A stretch of DNA of 64,000 nt from Mycobacterium europaeum (GTDB lineage: Bacteria; Actinomycetota; Actinomycetes; Mycobacteriales; Mycobacteriaceae), in contig NZ_LQOU01000006.1 of the NCBI RefSeq assembly GCF_002102155.1, forward strand, positions 1 through 64,000, given 5' to 3'. Numbering within the stretch: the first letter of the stretch is position 1; the number at the start of each line of letters is the position of its first letter. The translations under genes and the position numbers were made by a program. Under the pieces are notes generated by a model. The model was not told where the DNA came from, made no database searches, and saw nothing but the letters and a program-made list of their open reading frames with translations. Shown in pieces: positions 38,370 to 47,290 of this stretch.

Positions 38370-38594
38370 TCATCGCCGAAACATGTAGCGCACCAGCGAG
38401 ACCACGACCGTCGCCGCGACCGACACCAACAGCATCGACATCACCGGAACGTAGACGCGTACGTTTCCGCGCTCGATCCGAATATCCCCCGGGAGGCGAC
38501 CGAACCACGACAATCCGCCGGCCCACACCAGGATGCCGAGCAGCGCAATGAGGATTCCCGCCGTCACGATGAACGGGCCGATGTGCCGTTCCAT
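38370..38594 (-). CDS. DUF2905 small membrane protein
   Basis: The 74 residues have two membrane segments (FIVTAGILIALLGILVWAGG and VMSMLLVSVAATVVVSLV) separated by LPGDIRIERGNVRVYVPV. That LPGDIRIERG stretch is the DUF2905 signature. Function is unknown. It starts 5 bp after the SOUL gene stop on the same strand, so the two are probably co-transcribed. Confidence 0.9.
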   Translation of the reverse strand: MERHIGPFIVTAGILIALLGILVWAGGLSWFGRLPGDIRIERGNVRVYVPVMSMLLVSVAATVVVSLVRYMFRR

Positions 38595-38599
38595 GCGGG

Positions 38600-39247
38600 C
38601 TAGCCCGGTGCGGACGCCGGATCGACGGGGATCGCGATCTCGTTGCGGCGCCGCATCGGCAACGTCCAGGGCGGGTCGTAGAACCAGGCCTCGGGATCTC
38701 CGGCCGGTTGAATTCCTCGCTCCTGCAATATCTTCAACAGTTCGTTCGTGCGGGCGGTGACCGCCTTGGGCCCGCGGTCGCCGCTGAATCGCAGCACCGC
38801 CACCGTGGCGGGCGGCACGCTGACGAGGCGGACCTGATCATCCTTGGGCATGGGAAGGGTCTCCAATGTCCACTTCGCGGGCATGAAAAACCGGATCGTC
38901 CAACCGGTCTCGGTGCCTGCGGACTGGACGACGGGGGCGGTCATCGCGATCTGTTTGCCGCGACGGATCGACTGCTGACTGACCGGCGCCGTCATCGAGA
39001 TCGATTGGTCGCCCCGATTGCCGCCGAAGATATAGCCCGCCAACCGCCGGAACCCGACGTCGCGAGCGCGGATCTGGTCGGCGTCGACGGTGGTCTCGGC
39101 GGCAATCCGCGGACCGTAGCGGCGTATCTCGACGGCGTCGGTGACTGGATGGTGCGTGTAGGTAGGCTCCTCGGTACCGACCCGGATGCCGCCCACGGCC
39201 AGAACCGATTCGACCACCTGCTCGGCCAGCTTGATCGGATTGATCAT
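38600..39247 (-). CDS. SOUL-family heme-binding-like protein
   Basis: The 215 residues begin with a short helix and then EEPTYTHHPVTDAVEIRRYGP. SMTAPVSQ and AMTAPVVQS follow, the duplicated MTAPV signature of SOUL/HBP proteins, and then WTIRFFMPAKWTLETLP. SOUL proteins bind heme or amphipathic ligands in the cytoplasm; the heme-ligand His of vertebrate HBP is not conserved even among many bacterial members. It precedes DUF2905 by 5 bp. Confidence 0.92.
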   Translation of the reverse strand: MINPIKLAEQVVESVLAVGGIRVGTEEPTYTHHPVTDAVEIRRYGPRIAAETTVDADQIRARDVGFRRLAGYIFGGNRGDQSISMTAPVSQQSIRRGKQIAMTAPVVQSAGTETGWTIRFFMPAKWTLETLPMPKDDQVRLVSVPPATVAVLRFSGDRGPKAVTARTNELLKILQERGIQPAGDPEAWFYDPPWTLPMRRRNEIAIPVDPASAPG

Positions 39248-39465
39248 CAGGACCGTTTCCTTCCTCGATTCGAGAAGCAGACCAGGCTGACCCGCGGCGT
39301 CACGGGTGCTCCCCTGAATTGACCCACCAGCAGCAGTCTGCCCGCAAGCATGCCTTCGTCGCAGCGTCTCTTGGGACCGGTAGCCGGTTCGCGGCCCCGC
39401 ACTTGGTGCGAGGTGACGCGCCGGCGCGTTCGCGCTGTGGAGCGCCTTCCGTCTGACGCCGCGCG

Positions 39466-40920
39466 TTAAAGCTGGATCCAGGCCGACTTCGTCTTCATGT
39501 ACATGTCGATGCCCTCTTTACCGAACTCGTGCCCCCAACCGGACTGCTTGTGGCCGCCGAACGGCACGTCGTGGTCGAAGACCAACTGGCAGTTGACCTG
39601 AACGCTGCCGGCGTGCAGGCGCTTGAGCATCCGGTGAGCCCGGCCGACATCCTGCGTCCAGGCGGTGGCCGCCAGGCCGTAGGTGGTGTCGTTGGCCATC
39701 GCCACGGCCTCGTCCTCGTCGTCGAAGGGCAGGATGGTGACGACGGGCCCGAAGATCTCCTGCTGGTAGAGCCGCATGCCCGGATCGACGTTGGTGAGCA
39801 CCGTCGGGTGCACGAAGTAGCCCTTGCGGTCCAGTCGGTAGCCGCCGGTGACCACCTCGACCCCGTCGCTGCGGCCCTCATCGATGAAGCCCATGACGCG
39901 GCTCAGCTGTTTGTGGCTGATCAGCGGGCCGCTGACGCAGCCCTCCTCGTTGGGCGCGCCCAGCTTGAAGGTATTCGCCATCATGGCAAGGCCTTCCACG
40001 ACGCGGTCGTACACGCCGCGCTGCGCGAAGATCCGCGATCCGCACACGCAGCCCTGGCCGGAGTGGACGAAGATGCCCAGCGACGCCATCAAAATCGCCT
40101 TGTCCAGGTCGGCGTCGTCGAAGATCACGACCGGTGACTTGCCGCCCAACTCGAGGGTGACCTTCTTCAAGTTGCCGGCCGACGCCCGCACGATCTCCTT
40201 GCCGACCTCGGTGGACCCGGTGAAGGCGACCTTCTCCACGTCGGGATGCGCGGTGATCGCGGCGCCCGCGGTGTGGCCGTAACCGGTCAACAGGTTGACG
40301 ACGCCCTCGGGTACGCCGGCCTCGTGGACCAGCCTGTCGAGCAGCAGTGCCGAAAGCGGCGTCTCCTCGGCGGGTTTGACGAGCATGCTGCAGCCGGCGG
40401 CCAGCGCGGGCGCGAGCTTGGCGCTGGCGTTGAAGATCGGGCCGTTCCACGGGAAGATCAGCCCGACCACGCCGTACGGTTCCTTGCGGGTGTAGGCGTG
40501 CATGTTGACGAAGGCGTCCGTCGCGATGCCGTCGGTCTTCACGTCGTAGGCGACGCCGTTGATCTTCGAACACCAACCGGCGTAGTAGCGGAAGAACTCC
40601 GAGCAGGTCGACATCTGCAGCGTTGCCTGCATCAAGGGCATGCCCGTGTTGAGCGAGTCGAGCTGAGCGAACTCGTCGGCGTGTTCGTCGATCAGATCCG
40701 CTATGCGCCACATGATCTTGGCCCGCTCGCGGCCAGGGAGCTCGGACCAGACGCCGGACTCGAACGACGCCCTCGCCCGCGCGACGGCGTCGTTGACCGC
40801 CGCTTCCCCGCAGTCGGTGAATTCGGTGATCGTCTCCTCCGTGGCGGGGTCGATGACCGCGATGACGTCACCCGTTCCCGGCCGCTTGCGCAGGTCGTCC
40901 AATACCGTCTGCAGCGTCAT
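39466..40920 (-). CDS. NAD(P)-dependent aldehyde dehydrogenase
   Basis: Of 484 residues, the oxyanion Asn159 is in FPWNGP, Lys182 in VKPAEETP, general base Glu257 in TLELGGKSP, and nucleophile Cys291 in SGQGCVCGSR; all catalytic residues are present. It oxidises aldehydes to acids; the specific substrate is not readable. The ATG at 40920 is preferred because GGGAGGG lies 5 nt upstream; the longer frame from 40977 has no site. The 218 bp beyond its stop hold no gene. Confidence 0.95.
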   Translation of the reverse strand: MTLQTVLDDLRKRPGTGDVIAVIDPATEETITEFTDCGEAAVNDAVARARASFESGVWSELPGRERAKIMWRIADLIDEHADEFAQLDSLNTGMPLMQATLQMSTCSEFFRYYAGWCSKINGVAYDVKTDGIATDAFVNMHAYTRKEPYGVVGLIFPWNGPIFNASAKLAPALAAGCSMLVKPAEETPLSALLLDRLVHEAGVPEGVVNLLTGYGHTAGAAITAHPDVEKVAFTGSTEVGKEIVRASAGNLKKVTLELGGKSPVVIFDDADLDKAILMASLGIFVHSGQGCVCGSRIFAQRGVYDRVVEGLAMMANTFKLGAPNEEGCVSGPLISHKQLSRVMGFIDEGRSDGVEVVTGGYRLDRKGYFVHPTVLTNVDPGMRLYQQEIFGPVVTILPFDDEDEAVAMANDTTYGLAATAWTQDVGRAHRMLKRLHAGSVQVNCQLVFDHDVPFGGHKQSGWGHEFGKEGIDMYMKTKSAWIQL

Positions 40921-41119
40921 CTGATCCCTCCCGTGCCGCGGGCCGTCCGGCCGCGAGTGCGTTCCAATGCTGAGCACTTGCTTAGCATTGTGCTCGTGCA
41001 GCGGTCAAGGACCGCGTTCACGGGCACGACCGTGGGGCCGCGAAAACGGCTAGGCGCCGTCGATTACCGGGCGAGTGTCGAGTGGAGCCGTTGAATCCGG
41101 ATCAGGTTGCCTGCCGGGC

Positions 41120-42022
41120 CTACGCGCCGACCAGCTCCGGATGGAACTTGGCGGCCATGCGGCGCAGCCCGTCCCGCCAGCCGACCGCCGTGCCGCCGAT
41201 GAGCTCGTGCATCCGCGCGCTGTCGGTGGGATTGCCGCGCAGCGCCTGCTCGCTCACCTCGAAGACCGGCTCCTTGCCCACCAGTGAACCGAGGTAGCCG
41301 CACCACTGTTGAATGCTGACCGTTTGGTCGCCGCCCCAGTTGACCGTGGTCGCCGGGACGGCGGCCACCTCGAGCAACTTGGGAATGGTCGCGATGATGT
41401 CGTCCTCGTGAATGGGGTTGTAGCGGGCGGGCGCCCCGGGCGGCACCGGGATCGGGATGCCCGCCAGCATCATCTCCATGTGGTAGAACGGCCACCCGCC
41501 GTTGTCGCCGTAGGGAACGTTGAGCCGCGCGATCGTGGTGGGCACTCCGAGGACCCGCGCCATCGACCGGGCGACCACCTCCCCGGCGATCTTGGAGATG
41601 GAGTAGGTGGGAAACAGGGGCTTGTGGTTGTCGCCCAGGGCGGCATCCTCGGTCCGGGGATCGTCGCCGGGCGGGTCATACACGGCGGCGGACGAGCAGT
41701 GCAGAAACGCCTTCGCGTCGCGGCAGTGCGCCATGAGCAGGCCCACCGACTCCGCGTTGGCCGCGAGATCCTTGTCCCAGTTCCCGCTCTTGGCCACCGC
41801 CAGGTTGAGCACGTACTCGAAATCGTTTGGCAGATCGCCGAACTCACCGGCCGCCAGGTTGACCGTCTGGGTGTGGACGCCCGACTTCTGCAGACCCTCC
41901 CGAGCCGCTGGATCGGTGAAGCGGGCGATGCCCCACACCTCGTTGTCGGCCGCGAGTGCCCGTGCAATCGGGGTGGCGATTTGACCGGTGGGGCCGGTGA
42001 TCAGGATCTTTGAGCCGCGCAT
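41120..42022 (-). CDS. NAD-dependent epimerase/dehydratase (extended SDR)
   Basis: Of 300 residues, the Rossmann motif ILITGPTGQIATPIA (6-20) is a variant of GxxGxxG. FLHCSSAAVYD holds the active-site Ser, YSISK the Tyr-x3-Lys pair, and then RLNVPYGDNG. It is an extended SDR of the UDP-sugar epimerase type, but other sterol- or lipid-acting members share these motifs. The ATG at 42022 has TACTAT 6 nt upstream (leaderless), which excludes the longer start at 42130. Confidence 0.9.
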   Translation of the reverse strand: MRGSKILITGPTGQIATPIARALAADNEVWGIARFTDPAAREGLQKSGVHTQTVNLAAGEFGDLPNDFEYVLNLAVAKSGNWDKDLAANAESVGLLMAHCRDAKAFLHCSSAAVYDPPGDDPRTEDAALGDNHKPLFPTYSISKIAGEVVARSMARVLGVPTTIARLNVPYGDNGGWPFYHMEMMLAGIPIPVPPGAPARYNPIHEDDIIATIPKLLEVAAVPATTVNWGGDQTVSIQQWCGYLGSLVGKEPVFEVSEQALRGNPTDSARMHELIGGTAVGWRDGLRRMAAKFHPELVGA

Positions 42023-42218
42023 GCGCTGATAGTAGGCGACGATCCGAGCGGGCCGACGATTTCGAGGTTCGGCGTGGTGTGCTCGCACGGGAGGGCGGCA
42101 GCCGGGCCCGCCCGAAAGTGTGGGCAGCACCCAACCGGCGCCCTTAGACTTGATTCATCGCCCAGCGCAGCTGGTCCCGACGTATCGGCGCTCATCGCTC
42201 GCACAGGAGCACACGCAC

Positions 42219-42974
42219 ATGGAACCGCTGTCACATGACCCGGCCGCGGGGGCCATCGGGTTGCAGGTGGTGGAGCTCGCCACCCAAGGTCTGGCCTCCG
42301 GCGCCGCCGCGACGGGGCCGGTGACCGCGTTGGCTCCCGCCGGCGTGGACGAGGTCTCGATGCTGGCCGCGACGGCATTCGCCGCCGAGGGCACCGCCAT
42401 GCTGGCCCTCAACACCGCCGCCCAGGAAGAGATCGCCCGGACGGGGGTGGCGTTTGCCGACATCGCCCGGATGTACGCCCAGGTCGACGGAGAGGCGGCG
42501 GGCACTTTGCACTCAGCCGGCGGCCGGATCGTTGGCCAGACTTTCCTGGGGCCCACGGGCGGCGGCGGACTGCTGCGCGCCGAGGTGCTGCCGGGGGCGG
42601 GCGGCTCGGCTCCCCGCACGCCGCCACTGGCCGACCTGGTCGGGGGAGGGCCGGTCGCCGGCCCGGCGCCGACGGTGCCGGCCCCCTCACCGACGGTGCC
42701 GACCCCCTCACCGACGGTGCCGACCCCCTCGCCCACGGTGCCGACCCCCTCGCCCACGGTGCCGACCCCGGCCCCGGCGATGCCCGCCGCCGGCGCCGCG
42801 TCGACGTTGCTGGGCGCCGGTGCGGCACCTCTCAGCTCGCTTGGTTCGCTGGCCCAGGGGGCGTCGGCCGGCGGGGCCGCCGGGCCGGGCCTGGCCTCGT
42901 CGCTTGCCGGCAACACCGACGAAGGCAAGCGCGACGAGCCGGGCGACCAACAGCCGGGCGAACGCTTGGTCTAG
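42219..42974 (+). CDS. PE35-like PE-domain protein with proline-rich repeat tail
   Basis: In a 251-residue protein, residues 1-97 form a PE-type helical hairpin very like PE35 of the ESX-1 locus: MEPLSHDPAAGAIGLQV here against MEKMSHDPIAADIGTQV as I recall PE35. LAPAGVDEVSMLAATAFAAEG follows, then ARMYAQVDGEAAG, with the type VII secretion motif YxxxD at 86-90. Unlike PE35, which ends there, it continues with 150 residues: a Gly-rich stretch, then repeats of PSPTVPT (about 151-187), then Ala/Gly-rich sequence. AGGAG lies 9 nt before the ATG. No PPE, EsxA or EsxB gene is adjacent. Confidence 0.85.
   Translation: MEPLSHDPAAGAIGLQVVELATQGLASGAAATGPVTALAPAGVDEVSMLAATAFAAEGTAMLALNTAAQEEIARTGVAFADIARMYAQVDGEAAGTLHSAGGRIVGQTFLGPTGGGGLLRAEVLPGAGGSAPRTPPLADLVGGGPVAGPAPTVPAPSPTVPTPSPTVPTPSPTVPTPSPTVPTPAPAMPAAGAASTLLGAGAAPLSSLGSLAQGASAGGAAGPGLASSLAGNTDEGKRDEPGDQQPGERLV
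42669..42779 (+). repeat. In-gene 21-bp tandem repeat encoding PSPTVPT
   Basis: About five copies of a 21-bp unit (ccgacggtgccgaccccctc plus one base) run without a break, with small changes (ccgacg/cccacg). Copy number may vary between strains by slippage, lengthening or shortening the proline-rich tail in 7-residue steps without changing frame. Confidence 0.9.
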
Positions 42975-42994
42975 CCGACGACCGGGTCAGCGAG

Positions 42995-44179
42995 TCACAG
43001 CCCCGGCTGGTCGTCGATGATGCCGAGCCAGATCTGCGCGACGTCGATGGCCACCTTCTCGCTGATGAAGGCGTGCTGCGTGCCGGTGTAGATGTCCCGG
43101 AAGGCGCGCTCCAGCCGGCTGCCCTCGCGGATGGAGCTGGTGCCGGCGACCAGGTGCGCCCACTCCGAGCAGCTCCGGGCCGTGTCGGTGGCGTAGACCG
43201 CGGCCACCCGCATGTCCGCGCGCAGCGCGGGCGTCAGCTCCTCCCCCGACGCGACCGCGGCCTCGGCGGTGGTGAACGCGTCCAGCACCAGCAGACGGGC
43301 GGCGCGCCAGGCCGCGCGGTGGTGCGCCAGCCCCTTCTGGAATGTCGGGCGGCTGGCCAGCGACGCCATGTCGCTCATCCGAAACTTCGTCGCCGCCAGC
43401 TCCTGGACGTCGTCGAGCATGCTTTTCGCCACGCCGAGCGCCCACGACGCGTGCCCGGCGGCGGTGACCGGCATCAGGCCCATCCGGGTGGCCGGTGAGC
43501 TGCCCCGGTGCGGCTGGCGCGTGAACAGCTCGAAGGTGCGGCTCGCCGGCACGAACACCTCCTGGGCGCTGTAGTCGTAGGACCCGGTTCCCTTGAGGCC
43601 CTGGACGAACCAGCCGTCGTTGAAGCTGATCTGATCCCGGGGAATCACCGCGACCCGCATCTCGGGGAAGCCCTCGCTGATCCAGCGCATTTCGCCGCTG
43701 TCCATCGGCAGGAACCCCGCCGCGATGTACTGCGAGTGGCCGGTGCCTGAGCCGAAGTTCCACGACCCGCTCACCAGGTAACCGCCGTCGACGGCGGCCC
43801 CTTGACCGTTGGGAAAGAATTGGCCGCCCATGGTGACGCGGTTGTCGTGCGCCGTGAACACCTCGGCGAAACCGTCGTCGGGCAGGTAGGCCGCGGCGGC
43901 GAACGACGAGGGCAGGTTGGCGATCCCGATCCAACCGAAAGAGCCGTCCTGCCAAGCCATTTCGATCCAGGTCTCGATCATCTCGGCGAACGAGGGTTCC
44001 ACACCCCCGGCCGCCGCCGGGTTGAACGCGGACATCAGCCCGGTGGCCCACATCTCGTCGACGATCCCCGGGGTCAGGGTGCGCATCCGCTCGGATTCGG
44101 CGGCCTCGGCGCGCACCAGTTCGCGCATTCCGCGGGCCAGCGACACAACCCGGTCATCGGTGTCGGCTATCGACGTCAT
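42995..44179 (-). CDS. Acyl-CoA dehydrogenase-like flavoprotein (HsaA-type group D)
   Basis: The 394 residues follow the acyl-CoA dehydrogenase fold: N-terminal helices (AESERMRTLTPGIVDEMWATG), a beta domain with VSGSWNFGSGTGHSQYIAAG, and a C-terminal helical bundle (EWAHLVAGTSSIREGSRLERAFRDIYTG). The SGSWNFGSG…H pattern and lack of an obvious catalytic Glu resemble the two-component flavin monooxygenases (HsaA, DszC) more than true dehydrogenases. A FMN/FAD-dependent hydroxylation is possible. Divergent from the NYN gene. Confidence 0.85.
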   Translation of the reverse strand: MTSIADTDDRVVSLARGMRELVRAEAAESERMRTLTPGIVDEMWATGLMSAFNPAAAGGVEPSFAEMIETWIEMAWQDGSFGWIGIANLPSSFAAAAYLPDDGFAEVFTAHDNRVTMGGQFFPNGQGAAVDGGYLVSGSWNFGSGTGHSQYIAAGFLPMDSGEMRWISEGFPEMRVAVIPRDQISFNDGWFVQGLKGTGSYDYSAQEVFVPASRTFELFTRQPHRGSSPATRMGLMPVTAAGHASWALGVAKSMLDDVQELAATKFRMSDMASLASRPTFQKGLAHHRAAWRAARLLVLDAFTTAEAAVASGEELTPALRADMRVAAVYATDTARSCSEWAHLVAGTSSIREGSRLERAFRDIYTGTQHAFISEKVAIDVAQIWLGIIDDQPGL

Positions 44180-44324
44180 TCACCAGTCCCATCGTTGCGA
44201 CGGCATCAGCGGCAGCTGATATCGGTGACCGTACCAACCGCTTGACGCCCGAGAATGGAAACGGCGCGCCGCGGAGTGCGGGGCCGTGAGCGCCGGTGTG
44301 ACATGCCGCCTTACCGTAGGGGCC

Positions 44325-44705
44325 GTGCGGTGGATTGTGGACGGCATGAACGTGATCGGGAGCCGCCCGGACGGTTGGTGGAAGGACCGCGGCCGCGCCA
44401 TGGTCGCGCTGGCCGAGCGGCTCGACCGATGGGCCGCCTCCCAGGGAGACGACGTGACCGTCGTGTTCGAACGGCCCCCGTCGACGGCCATACCCGCGTC
44501 GGTGATCGAGATCGCCTACGCGCCCAGGGCGGCCGCGGACTCGGCGGACGACGAGATCGTTCGACGCGTCCGGGCCGCTCCCCGACCGCACGATATTCGT
44601 GTGGTGACGTCCGACAAAGGGCTCAGCGACCGCGTGCTCAGCCTGGGGGCCACGGTCCAGCCCGCCGCGAGCTTCCGGGACCTCATCGACCCGAGGTCCG
44701 CATGA
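44325..44705 (+). CDS. NYN/PIN-like RNase domain protein (YacP-type)
   Basis: The 126 residues begin MRWIVDGMNVIGSRPDGWW. The Asp-Gly-x-Asn core is the first acidic site of NYN domains, a PIN-like nuclease family. VTVVFERPP, SADDEIVRRV and IRVVTSDKGLSDRV give the remaining acidic positions, so the nuclease site looks intact. Some relatives cut tRNA or rRNA. Start GTG 44325 has TACCGT and AGGGG directly upstream; a GTG at 44286 would add 13 unrelated residues. Its TGA overlaps the next ATG by 4 nt. Confidence 0.78.
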   Translation: MRWIVDGMNVIGSRPDGWWKDRGRAMVALAERLDRWAASQGDDVTVVFERPPSTAIPASVIEIAYAPRAAADSADDEIVRRVRAAPRPHDIRVVTSDKGLSDRVLSLGATVQPAASFRDLIDPRSA

Positions 44706-45643
44706 ACACGGTCAACCGGGTCTGCGGACTCGCCGGGATCGACATCCCGATCATCCAGGCGCCGATGACCTACATCGCCGGCGCCCAGCTGGCCGCCGCG
44801 GTGTCCAACGCGGGCGCGCTGGGCATCATCGAGACCACTTCCGAGCAGGGCCGGGCCGATCTACGGCGCGTCCGCGACCTCACCGACCGCCCGGTGGGCG
44901 CCAACATCGCGCTGATCATGAACCGCGACCCGGGCACCGTGGATCTCTTGGTGGCCAACGGGATTCGCTTCGTCACCACGTCCGCCGGCGATCCGGCGCT
45001 GTTCACCGGCCGGCTCCACGACGCCGGGATCACCGTGTTCCATGTGGTGGGCACCCTCGCGGCGGCCCGCAAGGCCGTCGACGCCGGGGTGGACGGGCTG
45101 GTGGTCGAGGGTGTCGAGGGCGGCGGGTTCAAGAACCGATTCGGTGCATCGACCATGGTGCTGCTGCCGTTGGTGGCGGCCCACGTCGACGTGCCGATCG
45201 TGGCGGCGGGCGGCATCTGCGACGCGCGCTCTATGGCGGCCGCGTTCGTGCTGGGCGCCGAGGGCGTGCAGATGGGCACGCGGCTGCTGGCCTCGGCGGA
45301 TTCCCCGGTCCACGGCAACCTGAAGCAGGCGGTCGTCGCGGCCGACGAGACGTCCACCGTGCTGCTGCCCCTCGACGGCAAACGCATGATGCGTGTCATC
45401 CGGACGGCCGCCGCCGACAGGCTCGATGCCGCAACGTCTTCCGCCGATGGCGCCGCGGCGCTGCAGCGGGTGCAGCGGCTCTACTTCGACGGGGACATGG
45501 ACGCCAGCGTCGCCAACACCGGTCAGGTGGCCGGCCGCATCCAGGACATCCCGCCCGCCGCCGACATCATCGAGCGGATGTGGGCGGGGTGCCGCGAAGT
45601 GCTGGCGGTCACGGCCGATCGCCTGGGGCTGGCCGGGGCCTAG
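44702..45643 (+). CDS. Nitronate monooxygenase/2-nitropropane-dioxygenase-type FMN enzyme
   Basis: The 313 residues form a TIM barrel with IPIIQAPMTYIAG at the start, DGLVVEGVEGGGFKNRFGA (with the phosphate-binding glycine stretch where the family often has GGHxG) and VAAGGICDARSMAAAFVLGAEGVQMGTRLL (FMN phosphate site). It may oxidise nitronates such as 3-nitropropionate or act as an enoyl reductase. The catalytic His of class I enzymes is not at GGG-F here, so the reaction is uncertain. Start overlaps the NYN stop by 4 nt (ATGA), implying co-translation. Confidence 0.9.
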   Translation: MNTVNRVCGLAGIDIPIIQAPMTYIAGAQLAAAVSNAGALGIIETTSEQGRADLRRVRDLTDRPVGANIALIMNRDPGTVDLLVANGIRFVTTSAGDPALFTGRLHDAGITVFHVVGTLAAARKAVDAGVDGLVVEGVEGGGFKNRFGASTMVLLPLVAAHVDVPIVAAGGICDARSMAAAFVLGAEGVQMGTRLLASADSPVHGNLKQAVVAADETSTVLLPLDGKRMMRVIRTAAADRLDAATSSADGAAALQRVQRLYFDGDMDASVANTGQVAGRIQDIPPAADIIERMWAGCREVLAVTADRLGLAGA

Positions 45644-45694
45644 CCGCGGCGGTCCCTTGCCGTCGGAAACGACGCCGCTGCGGTCAGCCGGGGA

Positions 45695-46189
45695 TCAGCC
45701 CGCCGCGGCCAGCGCCGCGTCGTAGTTCGGCTCCTGGGCGATCTCCGGCACCAGTTCGGTGTAGGCGACCTTGCCGTCCGCTCCGACCACGACGATGGCC
45801 CGGGCGAGCAGACCCGCCATCGGTCCGTCGCTCATGGTGACGCCGTAGTCCTCGCCGAAGCTGCTGCGGAACGCCGAAGCCGTCTTGACGTTGTCGATGC
45901 CCTCGGCGCCGCAGAAGCGGGCGAACGCGAACGGCAGGTCCTTCGACACGCACACCACCGAGGCGCCGCTGGCGGCGGCGCGCTCGTTGAAGGTCCGGAC
46001 GCTGGTCGCGCACACCGGCGTGTCCACGGACGGGAAGATGTTGAGCACCACGGCTTTACCGCCGAGCTGGTCGCTACTGACCGCTCCCAGGTCGCCGCCC
46101 GTCAGGCTGAAGGCCGGCGCCGGAGATCCGACGGCAGGCAGCTCGCCGACGGTGTTGATCGGGTTTCCACGCAACGTTATCTGTGCCAT
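45695..46189 (-). CDS. tpx: Thiol peroxidase Tpx
   Basis: The 164 residues are the length of mycobacterial TPX. Peroxidatic Cys60 is in SVDTPVCATS, resolving Cys93 in FARFCGAEG, and a third cysteine at 80 matches the three-cysteine pattern reported for M. tuberculosis TPX. It reduces hydrogen peroxide and peroxynitrite with thioredoxin. The ATG at 46189 gives the family N-terminus MAQITLRGNPINT; an earlier start would add 16 unrelated residues. Confidence 0.97.
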   Translation of the reverse strand: MAQITLRGNPINTVGELPAVGSPAPAFSLTGGDLGAVSSDQLGGKAVVLNIFPSVDTPVCATSVRTFNERAAASGASVVCVSKDLPFAFARFCGAEGIDNVKTASAFRSSFGEDYGVTMSDGPMAGLLARAIVVVGADGKVAYTELVPEIAQEPNYDAALAAAG

Positions 46190-46299
46190 GCCGACAGTCT
46201 GCCAAGCCCGTCGCGACGGCCATGGGTCAGGTCCCATGTCCTAATTCGTGGGGTGCAGGTCGTAGACGACACGCCCCGGCGTGCCGAACACTTGACCTC

Positions 46300-47259
46300 A
46301 TGGCTCGCAAAGTGGTCATCGCCGGGTATCCCGGCGTGCAGGCGCTCGACGTGGTGGGGCCGCACGACGTGTTCACCGGCGCGGCGCGGCTCACCGGCGG
46401 CGGGTACGACGTCATCGTGGCCTCCGTGGACGGGCGGGCCGTCACCACCCCGACCGGCCTCGCCTTCGTCGCCGCGCCGCTGCCGGAACCCGACGACCCC
46501 CGCGAAAAGATCGACACGGTGGTGCTGCCCGGCGGCGGCGGCGTGCAGGAAGCGCGGTCGGATGCCGAGCTGATCGGCTGGATCAAGGCCGTCGCCGCGA
46601 CCGCCCGTCGCGTGGTCACGGTCTGCACGGGCGCGTTCCTGGCGGCCGAGGCGGGGTTGCTCGACGGGCAGCGGGTGACCACCCACTGGGCCTTCGCCGG
46701 GCGGTTGGCCCGCGAATTCCCCGCGATCGACGTGGACGCGGATCCGATTTTCCTCCGCAGCTCGAAGACCGTGTGGACGGCGGCCGGTGTCACCGCGGGA
46801 ATCGACCTGGCGCTCTCGCTGGTGGAGGACGACCACGGCACCGAGGTCGCGCAGACCGTCGCGCGGTGGCTGGTCTTGTATCTGCGCCGCCCCGGCGGGC
46901 AGACGCAGTTCGCGGCGCCGGTGTGGATGCCGCGCGCCAAACGACAGGCGATCCGCGCCGTGCAGGAGGCGATCGAGGCGGAACCGGGCGGTGAGCACGG
47001 CATCGACCAGCTGGCCCGCCGGGCGGCGATGAGCCCGCGTCACTTCACCCGGGTGTTCACCGCCGAGGTCGGCGAGGCGCCCGGGCAGTACGTCGAGCGG
47101 ATCCGCACCGAAGCCGCGCGGCGGCAGTTGGAGGAGACCGACGACACCGTCGTCACGATCGCCGCCCGATGCGGTTTCGGCACGGCGGAAACCATGCGAC
47201 GCAACTTCCTTCGCCGGGTCGGTATCCCGCCCGACCAATACCGCAAGGCCTTTGCCTGA
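46300..47259 (+). CDS. GlxA-type AraC regulator with DJ-1/PfpI domain
   Basis: Of 319 residues, the DJ-1 half (1-190) has VVTVCTGAFLAAEAGLLDG with the nucleophile-elbow cysteine and RVTTHWAF. The AraC half (about 215-319) has two helix-turn-helix segments (GIDQLARRAAMSPRHFTRVF and DTVVTIAARCGFGTAETMRRNF). The DJ-1 part probably senses a small molecule and the AraC part binds DNA. The ATG of MARKVVIAGY gives the usual N-terminus. A separate DJ-1 gene follows 31 nt downstream and is a likely partner or target. Confidence 0.92.
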   Translation: MARKVVIAGYPGVQALDVVGPHDVFTGAARLTGGGYDVIVASVDGRAVTTPTGLAFVAAPLPEPDDPREKIDTVVLPGGGGVQEARSDAELIGWIKAVAATARRVVTVCTGAFLAAEAGLLDGQRVTTHWAFAGRLAREFPAIDVDADPIFLRSSKTVWTAAGVTAGIDLALSLVEDDHGTEVAQTVARWLVLYLRRPGGQTQFAAPVWMPRAKRQAIRAVQEAIEAEPGGEHGIDQLARRAAMSPRHFTRVFTAEVGEAPGQYVERIRTEAARRQLEETDDTVVTIAARCGFGTAETMRRNFLRRVGIPPDQYRKAFA

Positions 47260-47290
47260 AAAGACGCCTGAAACCGAGAGGACGACACCC

